DNA of 5,382 nt from an uncultured cyanobacterium. GTDB lineage: Bacteria > Cyanobacteriota > Cyanobacteriia > PCC-6307 > Cyanobiaceae. Position 1 is the stretch's first letter. The number at the start of each line of letters is the position of its first letter. The notes beneath the pieces were generated by a model. The model was not told the origin of the DNA and searched no databases. It worked only from the letters and a program-made list of their open reading frames with translations. Below are positions 1 through 4,613 of the stretch, piece by piece. A program made the translations under genes and the position numbers. The DNA lies in assembly GCA_903934745.1 (NCBI GenBank), contig CAIZOZ010000309.1, positions 1 to 5,382 on the forward strand, given 5' to 3'.

Positions 1-160
1 CGCCGCCGCCGTGGCTGAGGGCCACTGGCTCAGCGCCGGTGGCACCCTGGTGTGGGAATGCCCCAGCGCTCGGGTGCCGGCCCCACCCAGTGGCTGGCAA
101 CTGCGGGACAGCCGTCGTTATGGCAACAGCACCGTGGTGCTTCTGGAAGCTGCTGCTTAG
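1..160 (+). CDS. rsmD: 16S rRNA (guanine-966-N2) methyltransferase RsmD, 3' end only
   Basis: Only the last 52 codons are present; the frame begins at base 2 and ends at TAG 158-160. The peptide has a WLSAGGTLVWEC strand and ends with RDSRRYGNSTVVLLEAAA. The arginine-rich turn followed by YGN and a short hydrophobic beta strand is the usual C-terminus of RsmD, which methylates G966 of 16S rRNA during 30S assembly using S-adenosylmethionine. The catalytic NPPY motif and the SAM-binding site lie to the left of the window and cannot be checked. The gene converges with petG. Its final codons (GAA GCT GCT GCT TAG) form the first unit of a 14-bp tandem array that continues past the stop. The assignment rests on a short C-terminal match, so another Rossmann-fold methyltransferase is possible but less likely. 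Confidence 0.8.
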   Translation, partial: AAAVAEGHWLSAGGTLVWECPSARVPAPPSGWQLRDSRRYGNSTVVLLEAAA

Positions 161-246
161 CGGCTGCTGCTTAGGCGCTGCGGCCTTGAGGCTGTTCCCT
201 GGAAGCTGTTGCCTGGAGGCTGCAGCTCACCCGCTGGTGCCCATCG
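149..246 (+). repeat. 14-bp tandem array, 7 units, spanning the rsmD stop
   Basis: Seven head-to-tail 14-mers start at 149, 163, 177, 191, 205, 219 and 233. Every unit begins GCTG; a working consensus is GCTGNTGCCTNGAG. Units 1 and 2 share 12 identical leading bases (GCTGCTGCTTAG), and units 4 and 5 differ at two positions. The last two units are the most diverged. Unit 1 is the end of the rsmD coding sequence including its TAG, and CTGGAAGCTG in the gene (143-152) recurs at 199-208, so the array most likely grew from the 3' end of rsmD. The unit length is not a multiple of 3 and there is no convincing gene here. Confidence 0.75.
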
Positions 247-337
247 ATCCCAGCAGTGCAGGCCGAAACTCGCAGCAAAAGCCGACATCAAAACGAATGA
301 CCAGCGTTGCAGCGTGGCCAGTGCTGACGTGGGCGGT
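247..337. other. Unique spacer between the two convergent-gene arrays
   Basis: This is the non-array part of the rsmD-petG intergenic region (161-462). Bases 262-300 are noticeably richer in A than their surroundings. No reading frame here resembles a protein: long open frames run across it on the + strand, but mainly because neither array contains + strand stops. Bases 301-337 may hold decayed copies of the petG-side 16-mer (CGTGGGCG at 328-335 matches the core of the good units) and a CAGCGT doublet at 302-307 and 310-315. Apart from the weak hairpin listed separately I see no regulatory site. Confidence 0.5.
290..320 (-). terminator. Possible weak terminator downstream of petG
   Basis: Read on the minus strand, TGGCCA (320-315) can pair with TGGTCA (303-298), giving six pairs including one G-U around an 11-nt loop. 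TTCGTTTT follows immediately. The stem is short, the U tract is interrupted, and it lies about 140 bases past the petG stop, beyond the 16-mer array. It is the only terminator-like element I found for petG and could be coincidence. Confidence 0.2.
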
Positions 338-461
338 TTCAGCTGGCGGAGCGATCAACCGTGGGCGCAAGTCAAGCGTTGGCGCGATCAACGTGAGGCC
401 TGGTCAGCCTGGGGCGCCATCAGCCTGGGGCCTGGTCAACCGTGGGCGCAATCAGCCGGGG
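338..461 (-). repeat. 16-bp tandem array immediately downstream of petG
   Basis: Read on the minus strand (petG direction) there is a partial 11-bp unit (461-451), followed by 16-mers at 450-435, 434-419, 418-403, 402-387 and 386-371, one extra base at 370, and units at 369-354 and 353-338. All full units share CC at positions 5-6 and TGA at positions 13-15; a working consensus is YGCGCCCCAGGTTGAY. Units 450-435 and 369-354 differ only at the last base. The final base alternates C, T, C, T, C, T over six units, and TGACCAGGCC recurs with a 32-bp period (438-429 and 406-397), so a dimer was amplified. The petG stop itself (TGA, 465-463) sits in phase as the TGA of a preceding unit (477-462). 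No protein is encoded: with a 16-bp period the TGAs rotate through all three minus-strand frames. Confidence 0.8.
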
Positions 462-462
462 C

Positions 463-576
463 TCAGCCGCCCAGGGCGCTGCCACGGCGGTATTGGTTCC
501 AGGCGGCCACGAACAGCCCCACCAGGGTGACGGGGATCAAACCGAGCACGATGCCGCAGAGCAGGGGTTCGATCAT
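463..576 (-). CDS. petG: Cytochrome b6f complex subunit 5 (PetG)
   Basis: This encodes a 37-residue, single-helix membrane protein starting MIEPLLCGIVLGLIPVTL, continuing VGLFVAAWNQYRRG and ending SALGG. That is the standard PetG length and near-invariant core. PetG is a small peripheral helix of the cytochrome b6f complex in the thylakoid membrane and is needed for complex stability and plastoquinol-to-plastocyanin/c6 electron transfer. The start is ATG at 576-574 (CAT on the + strand) and the stop is TGA at 465-463. No clear Shine-Dalgarno sequence precedes it. The gene is divergent from cytM and convergent with rsmD. Its last codons and stop fall in phase with the 16-bp array that follows, so the tail (SALGG) may differ from relatives. 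The gene lies wholly inside a longer minus-strand open frame, whose upstream part is only the antisense of cytM. Confidence 0.95.
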   Translation of the reverse strand: MIEPLLCGIVLGLIPVTLVGLFVAAWNQYRRGSALGG

Positions 577-679
577 CGGGACCGCAGGGAGCGTGGATGT
601 CGGCTCATTCTTCCATGATGGGAGCCACGACCGTGACCGTTCGCCACCATCTGTGACGGCCGGTTCCACCAACGCCCCG
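577..679. promoter_or_regulatory. Divergent petG/cytM upstream region
   Basis: The roughly 100 bp between the two divergent starts must carry the petG promoter and probably that of cytM. I cannot assign a confident sigma-70 box. On the minus strand, AAGAAT (615-610) is a possible -10 for petG matching 4 of 6 consensus bases, without a good -35. A tandem hexamer GACCGT occurs at 629-640. The boundary on the cytM side depends on which cytM start is used (GTG 653, ATG 680, ATG 794 or ATG 806). Confidence 0.35.
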
Positions 680-1183
680 ATGCCAGCACCTGCAGAGCCC
701 GTTCCCTCCCTGCCAGCCGCCACTGCTGCCGCAACTGCTGCCGCCACAGCTGCCGCCACCGCCGCCGCGCCGATCGACGCGGCGATCGAGGCCATGGATG
801 GGGCCATGGATGGGGCCGCCAGCGCTCCGGCGCCGAGTCGGCTGATCCAGGCGCTGATCCTGCTGGCGATCGGTGCCAGCCTGGTGCTGGCGCTGCTGCT
901 GCTGGGCGGCGCCCGCAGCGATCCGTACACCCGATCCACCCTGCAGCTGGTGGGCTCGGAACAGAACGGCGGCCGGCTGTTCCGGCTCAACTGCGCCGGC
1001 TGTCATGGACTGGCGGCCCAGGGGCTGGTGGGCCCCGATCTGCACGGGGTGGAGCGCCGCAAAAACGACCGCCAGCTGATCCAGCAGGTGGTGAGCGGCC
1101 GCACGCCACCGATGCCCCGCTTCCAGCCCGAACCCCAGGCGATGGCCGATCTGCTGGCCTTCCTGCACAGTCTTCCCTCCTGA
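680..1183 (+). CDS. cytM: Membrane-anchored c-type cytochrome, cytochrome cM
   Basis: This is a small monohaem cytochrome. With the ATG at 680 the product is 167 residues: an Ala/Thr/Pro-rich N-terminal stretch (1-54), one hydrophobic anchor (about 55-78, LIQALILLAIGASLVLALLLL), then a class I cytochrome c domain. Haem is attached by CAGCH at residues 105-109 (bases 992-1006), and the distal Met ligand is in TPPMPRFQPE (Met145, base 1112). The sequence around these motifs (GGRLFRLNCAGCHG, GLVGPDLHGV, QVVSGRTPPMPRF) is that of cyanobacterial cytochrome cM, which has been linked to down-regulating respiratory electron flow in Synechocystis. The haem domain should face the lumen or periplasm. 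The start is uncertain: no candidate has a good ribosome site, and GTG 653, ATG 794 and ATG 806 are all in frame. The Ala-rich stretch is built of 12-bp units that preserve the frame, which favours a start at or before 719. The open frame reaches back to 209, but that part crosses petG and a non-coding array. Stop TGA 1181-1183 lies in a 17-bp duplication. Confidence 0.85.
   Translation: MPAPAEPVPSLPAATAAATAAATAAATAAAPIDAAIEAMDGAMDGAASAPAPSRLIQALILLAIGASLVLALLLLGGARSDPYTRSTLQLVGSEQNGGRLFRLNCAGCHGLAAQGLVGPDLHGVERRKNDRQLIQQVVSGRTPPMPRFQPEPQAMADLLAFLHSLPS
719..766 (+). repeat. 12-bp in-frame tandem array in cytM (Ala-Thr-Ala-Ala x4)
   Basis: Four 12-mers begin at 719, 731, 743 and 755. Each reads GCN-ACN-GCN-GCC and encodes Ala-Thr-Ala-Ala, with differences mostly at third codon positions. 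The unit keeps the cytM frame, and synonymous drift with constant amino acids suggests the segment is translated. It lies before the membrane anchor and so would be on the cytoplasmic side. Confidence 0.75.
794..817 (+). repeat. Exact 12-bp tandem duplication in cytM, each copy carrying an in-frame ATG
   Basis: ATGGATGGGGCC occurs twice with no mismatch (794-805 and 806-817) and encodes Met-Asp-Gly-Ala twice. Perfect identity suggests a recent event. Each copy brings an in-frame ATG about 12-16 codons before the membrane anchor, so these are alternative cytM starts that would give 125-129 residues. Confidence 0.8.
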
Positions 1184-1200
1184 ACAGTCTGCCCTCCTGA
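1167..1200 (+). repeat. 17-bp tandem duplication across the cytM stop codon
   Basis: ACAGTCTTCCCTCCTGA (1167-1183) is followed directly by ACAGTCTGCCCTCCTGA (1184-1200), with one mismatch at 1174/1191. The first copy ends exactly with the cytM stop TGA; the second leaves an extra TGA (1198-1200) in another frame. That second TGA is in frame with trmJ and is the nearest in-frame stop upstream of its ATG. Confidence 0.85.
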
Positions 1201-1239
1201 ACCGATGCCCTTGAACCGCCCCGCCAGCGGCAGCCGGCC

Positions 1240-2028
1240 ATGACCATCCAGCTGGTGCTGGTGGAGCCCGCCGGGCCGCTCAATGTGGGCAGCGTGGCGC
1301 GGCTCTGCGCCAACTTCGGCATCGCCGGCCTACGGCTGGTGGCGCCCCGCTGCGATCCCCTCGGCGAGGAGGCCCGCCGCATGGCCGTGCACGGGGTGGG
1401 ATTGCTGGAGCGGGCCACCACCTACCCGAGCCTGGCGGCGGCGATCGCCGACTGCTGCCGGGTGGTGGCCACCAGCGGCCGCGGCGAAGGCGAGCCCCTG
1501 GTGCCGAGCCCGCCGGCCGAAGCCCTGCGCTGGCTGCTGCCTGCCGCCGGCGGCGAGGCCACGCCCCAGCCAGTGGCGCTGGTCTTCGGCCGCGAGGATC
1601 GGGGCCTGAGCAACGACGAGCTGCTCCAGGCCGGCCGCATCCTGCAGATCGCCACCGGGCCGGCCTACACCTCCTTGAACCTGTCCCATGCCGTGGCGGT
1701 GGTGCTGCACGAACTGCAGGGCCTGCGGGACGCCGCGCCGGGGCGGCTGGAACCAGCCACGCCCGTGGCGGCCGCCGGCCAGGCCGCCGACAGCGGCGAC
1801 GATCCCTGCCCCCGGGGCCTGCTGGAAGCGGCCCTCTCGGATGCCGAAGCCCTGTTGCTGGAGGTGGGGTATCTCTATCCCCACACCGCCCATGCCCGCA
1901 TGGCGAAGTTGCGGGGGCTGCTGCAGCGGGCCCAGATCCGCCCCCAGGAGGTGGCCCTGCTGCGCGGCATGGTGTGCCAGTTGCGCTGGGCAAGCCGCCG
2001 CCCTTGTGCAAGCGGCGAAGACCACTAG
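1240..2028 (+). CDS. trmJ: TrmH/SPOUT-family RNA 2'-O-methyltransferase, TrmJ type
   Basis: The 262-residue protein carries the three SPOUT (TrmH) motifs in order: NVGSVARLCANFG (15-27), with the Asn and Arg typical of motif 1; LVFGREDRGLSNDE (114-127), motif 2; and YTSLNLSHAVAVVLHE (143-158), motif 3. The last two build the trefoil-knot SAM site. A C-terminal helical segment with GYLYPHTAHARMAKLRGLL and LRGMVCQLRW (about 203-250) resembles the TrmJ extension. This points to 2'-O-methylation of tRNA position 32 rather than to TrmH or RlmB, although substrate choice cannot be proved by reading. Residues 165-192 form an Ala/Pro-rich linker of low complexity. ATG 1240 is the only plausible start, because the frame is closed by TGA 1198-1200 with no ATG, GTG or TTG between. 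No clear ribosome site is seen. A 12-codon open frame (ATG 1205 to TGA 1243) overlaps this start. The cytM stop is 56 bp upstream on the same strand, so the two may be co-transcribed. Confidence 0.88.
   Translation: MTIQLVLVEPAGPLNVGSVARLCANFGIAGLRLVAPRCDPLGEEARRMAVHGVGLLERATTYPSLAAAIADCCRVVATSGRGEGEPLVPSPPAEALRWLLPAAGGEATPQPVALVFGREDRGLSNDELLQAGRILQIATGPAYTSLNLSHAVAVVLHELQGLRDAAPGRLEPATPVAAAGQAADSGDDPCPRGLLEAALSDAEALLLEVGYLYPHTAHARMAKLRGLLQRAQIRPQEVALLRGMVCQLRWASRRPCASGEDH
1441..1448. other. HIP1-type octamer GCGATCGC
   Basis: A single copy of the palindrome GCGATCGC, the highly iterated HIP1 element common in many cyanobacterial genomes, lies inside trmJ. One copy in a GC-rich sequence is weak evidence for anything beyond being compatible with a cyanobacterium. 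Confidence 0.4.
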
Positions 2029-2050
2029 CGTCGGTCTTCACTTTCGATTT
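2017..2050 (+). terminator. Terminator-like hairpin over the trmJ stop codon
   Basis: GAAGACC (2017-2023) and GGTCTTC (2033-2039) form a perfect 7-bp stem with a 9-nt loop that contains most of the trmJ TAG stop (2026-2028). ACTTTCGATTTT (2040-2050 plus the next base) follows and is the most T-rich stretch nearby. The T run is interrupted and the next gene begins within about 20 bases, so it may act as a partial terminator or attenuator between trmJ and the serine-protein gene. Confidence 0.35.
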
Positions 2051-2061
2051 TGCCCAGCCCC

Positions 2062-3123
2062 GTGAGCTCCGGCCGTCCAACCCGTTCCCGCAGCAACCCC
2101 TGGGCCCAGCCCCTGCTGCTGCTGCTGCGCCTGCTGGTGATGGGGGTGGGCTTGGGGGTGATCGTCGGATCGAGCCTCAAGGTGCTGGCGCCTCGGCTGG
2201 CCCAGGGATCGGTGGGGGTTCCGAAAGTGGATCCCTCCCCGCGGGTGGCACCCAGCGGCGGCCTCTCCTCGGGTCGCTTCGAGCCGCGGCGGGAGCTCAG
2301 CAACCTGAGCCAGACCTGGAAGCGCCTGGCGGCGGCCCAGAAAGGACTGACGGCCAGTGGCTTCCTGCTGGTGCTCGATGACGGCCGCTATGCCCAGCTG
2401 CAGCCCGACATCCCCCTGCCGGCCGCCAGTGCGATCAAAACGCCGATCCTGCTGGCCGCCCTGGAGGATTTCGACAGCGGCAAGCTGCGTTGGAACGAAT
2501 CCCTGCCCCTCACCAAGGAGCTGATCGGTGGTGGTGCCGGCTGGATGGGAGCGAAGCCGGCCGGCAGCCGCTTCCCCTTTTATGAAGCCGCCACCGAGAT
2601 GATCCGGGTGAGCGACAACACAGCCACCAACCTGCTGATCAAGCGGCTGGGCGGCAAAACGGCGATCAATGGGCGCTTCCAGCTGCTGGGGCTGCCCTCG
2701 ACGCTGGTGAAGAACTGGCTCCCCGACCTGGATGGCACCAACACCACCAGCTCCCGCGATCTGGCCAAGACAATCGCCCTGGTGGACACCGGCGAAAAGC
2801 TGAGCCCGAGGGCGCGCGATCTGTTCCGCGAAATTCTGTCCCACTCGAAGACCAACACCTTGATCCCCCTCGGCATGCTGCTGGGCCTGGGCAAGGATGC
2901 CCCCGACCCTGACAGCGAACTGCAGCCACTCGGCGTCACCGTGTACAACAAAACCGGCGACATCGGCATCGCCTACGCCGATGCCGCCCTGATCCAACTG
3001 CCGAATGGCAAGCGGGCCGTGGCGGCCTTCATGGTGAAGGGGCCGTTCAACGATCCCCGCTCCGCCGAGCTGATCCGTGCGATGGCCGGCGCCGTGGCCA
3101 AGGCCCTGGTGAATCGCCGATGA
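2062..3123 (+). CDS. Membrane-anchored class A beta-lactamase-like serine protein
   Basis: From GTG 2062 the product is 353 residues: a basic N-terminus with Arg at 6, 9 and 11, one membrane segment (about 17-43, PLLLLLRLLVMGVGLGVIVG), a Pro/Ser-rich linker, and a penicillin-recognising serine domain from about residue 80. The nucleophile motif is Ser123-Ala-Ile-Lys126, the second motif is Ser184-Asp-Asn186, and the third is Lys297-Thr-Gly299. The Ser-to-SDN spacing (61) is close to the TEM value (60). At the position of TEM Glu166, 36 residues after the SDN serine, there is Leu220 in NWLPDLD, aligned with RWEPELN. The deacylation base therefore appears to be missing, and efficient beta-lactam hydrolysis is doubtful. 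A penicillin-binding or peptidoglycan-related role outside the cytoplasmic membrane is possible. TTG 2050 is an in-frame alternative start, adding four residues; neither has a ribosome site. The stop TGA overlaps the ATG of the next gene (ATGA 3120-3123). Confidence 0.85.
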   Translation: MSSGRPTRSRSNPWAQPLLLLLRLLVMGVGLGVIVGSSLKVLAPRLAQGSVGVPKVDPSPRVAPSGGLSSGRFEPRRELSNLSQTWKRLAAAQKGLTASGFLLVLDDGRYAQLQPDIPLPAASAIKTPILLAALEDFDSGKLRWNESLPLTKELIGGGAGWMGAKPAGSRFPFYEAATEMIRVSDNTATNLLIKRLGGKTAINGRFQLLGLPSTLVKNWLPDLDGTNTTSSRDLAKTIALVDTGEKLSPRARDLFREILSHSKTNTLIPLGMLLGLGKDAPDPDSELQPLGVTVYNKTGDIGIAYADAALIQLPNGKRAVAAFMVKGPFNDPRSAELIRAMAGAVAKALVNRR

Positions 3124-4613
3124 GCCCGCTGCTCCCCCTGCTGCTGCTGGCCCTAGGGGCAGCAGCCGAGCCGAAGGCGCTGCCGGCCTCCCAGCCCGCA
3201 GCCGCCAGCCCAGCGCCCCTGAACCGCACCAATCCAGCCGCCACGCCCCAGCCAGCCCAGACCGTGCTGCGCCGCCAGAGCGTCGTCCCGCTGGCCGGTG
3301 GCCTCGACCGGGTGCCGATGGTGAACGACAACAATCCTGAGCTGATCGTCGGCCCCGGCATCCTGTTCTCGGGTTTCGACCCGCGTCGCGGCTGGAATGG
3401 TGTGCCCCTGCCCGAGGCCGCCGCCCATCTGAACAGCCCGCTGAACGGCCCGTTTGAGCTGTTCAGCCACCACGTGTACGCCGGCAAACCGGAAAGCCTC
3501 GACTCCACCCTGTGGCTGGCGGTGGTGGCCGCTCCCCGCGGCGAACAGCCGGTGCGGCTGCGGCTGCGGGCCGGCTCCACGGCCCTGTCGCAATCGGTGG
3601 ATGGCCAGGATCCGGCGGCCCCTTTTCTGCCTTTGCCGGTGCTGATGCCCCAGGGCCTCACGCCGGTGTGGTCCGGGCCCGGCAGCCGGGTGGCCACCGA
3701 ACTGCTGCGGCGTGAACGCAGCCCACAGCTGCCAGCGGAATGGATCCTGCCGCCCGGCCAGCTCAGCACCCTGCTGGTGCTGCCGATCCCGGTGCGGGGC
3801 CTGGATCCCCTGCTCAACGGCCGCAATCTGCAACTGCGGCTCGAAGCCGATGGCCCGGTGGATCTCGCCACCCTGGCCGCCTTTGGGGACACCAAGCAGG
3901 CGCCGGCGGCACCGGTCTGGGCCCAGCTGCTGCAGGGCGGGCTCAGCCCGAAGGAGCATGCCCCCAGCCCCCAAGGCAGCCCCGGCCCCATGATCTATTC
4001 ACGGGTGAGCGGCGTCGAGCAGGGCAGTGCCTGGCGCGGGCGCCACACCGATCCCGGCCAGAGCAGCCTGGCGATGAGCCGGGCACCGATCTCCTGGCCG
4101 ATCGCCGCCCTGGAGCGGGGCACGTTCGGCACCGGCCAGGTGCAGACCCCGCCGCTGAGCGCCTTCTACCCGGGCACCGCCTGGGCCGCCCACGGCAGCT
4201 ATGGCGTCGAGTACGACCTCACCCTGCCGCTGCGCAACGACACCAGCGCGCCGCTGAGCCTGCAACTGGCCCTGGAATCACCGCTGAAAAGCGACCAGGC
4301 CCTGGGCGGGTTGCGCTTCAACAGCGTGCCGGGCAAGGCGGTGCTGTTCCGCGGCACGGTGGAGGTGAGCGGCCTCGATGGCGTCGCTGGCAAGCCGGCC
4401 GGCCGCCAGGGCTTCCATCTGGTGCTGCGGGCCGGCCAGATGGGGCCGGCGCTGGGCACAGTCACCCTGGCGCCGGGCCAGCAACGGCAGCTGCAGGTGC
4501 GCCTGATCTATCCGGCCGATGCCACCCCACCCCAGGTGCTGTCGCTGCTGCCGATCTCCCCGGCCCCAGAGCCTGTGAAACAATCGCCATCCACACCGTC
4601 CACCGCCCCGTGA
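3120..4613 (+). CDS. Secreted DUF3370 protein of unknown function
   Basis: The 497-residue product begins with a short hydrophobic leader (MSPLLPLLLLALGAAA, likely cut near residue 16; it has no basic n-region, so the export signal is slightly atypical). An Ala/Pro-rich linker runs to about 48, a large beta-rich region spans about 50-465, and a Pro/Ser/Thr-rich tail covers 466-497. Phrases I recognise from DUF3370 are ELFSHHVY (113-120), WSGPGSRV (184-191), MIYSRVSGVEQGSAW (291-305), GTFGTGQVQ (334-342) and AHGSYGVEYDLTLPL (357-371). The family is known from cyanobacteria and has no established function. Periplasmic or outer-envelope location is inferred. ATG 3120 overlaps the stop of the serine-protein gene by four bases, and the TGA stop at 4611-4613 overlaps the chlI GTG, so the protein is probably translated in step with both neighbours. 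I see no catalytic motif and only a leader-like N-terminal helix. Confidence 0.88.
   Translation: MSPLLPLLLLALGAAAEPKALPASQPAAASPAPLNRTNPAATPQPAQTVLRRQSVVPLAGGLDRVPMVNDNNPELIVGPGILFSGFDPRRGWNGVPLPEAAAHLNSPLNGPFELFSHHVYAGKPESLDSTLWLAVVAAPRGEQPVRLRLRAGSTALSQSVDGQDPAAPFLPLPVLMPQGLTPVWSGPGSRVATELLRRERSPQLPAEWILPPGQLSTLLVLPIPVRGLDPLLNGRNLQLRLEADGPVDLATLAAFGDTKQAPAAPVWAQLLQGGLSPKEHAPSPQGSPGPMIYSRVSGVEQGSAWRGRHTDPGQSSLAMSRAPISWPIAALERGTFGTGQVQTPPLSAFYPGTAWAAHGSYGVEYDLTLPLRNDTSAPLSLQLALESPLKSDQALGGLRFNSVPGKAVLFRGTVEVSGLDGVAGKPAGRQGFHLVLRAGQMGPALGTVTLAPGQQRQLQVRLIYPADATPPQVLSLLPISPAPEPVKQSPSTPSTAP

Noticed and set aside
338..461. CRISPR array
   Set aside because: Units are 16 bp head-to-tail with no unique spacers between them, and no cas gene is in the window.
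39..530. 163-codon open frame on the + strand across the rsmD end, the intergenic arrays and part of petG
   Set aside because: It overlaps rsmD in another frame and petG antisense. It stays open because the tandem arrays carry no + strand stops, and its sequence has no recognisable domain.
209..679. N-terminal extension of the cytM frame back to GTG 209
   Set aside because: It would cover the whole of petG antisense and translate the 16-bp array, whose period shifts frame. Cytochrome cM needs nothing from here.
577..990. Minus-strand extension of the petG frame upstream of its ATG
   Set aside because: It is antisense of the cytM repeats, mostly Ala/Ser low complexity. PetG is complete at 37 residues from ATG 576.
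1280..2080. Long minus-strand open frames opposite trmJ (1280-2080 and 1330-2025)
   Set aside because: They are shadows produced by high GC content: Arg/Pro/Gly/Gln-rich, with no domain, opposite a gene with clear SPOUT motifs.
2038..3991. Long minus-strand open frames opposite the serine-protein and DUF3370 genes (2038-2997, 3047-3991)
   Set aside because: They are antisense shadows with no recognisable family, while the + strand frames carry catalytic motifs and a known domain.
4585..4613. Possible stop-anchored repeat at the end of the DUF3370 gene (CCATCCACA / CCGTCCACC)
   Set aside because: It is only 9 bp with mismatches, does not include the stop codon, and is within what a Pro/Ser/Thr-rich tail would give by chance.
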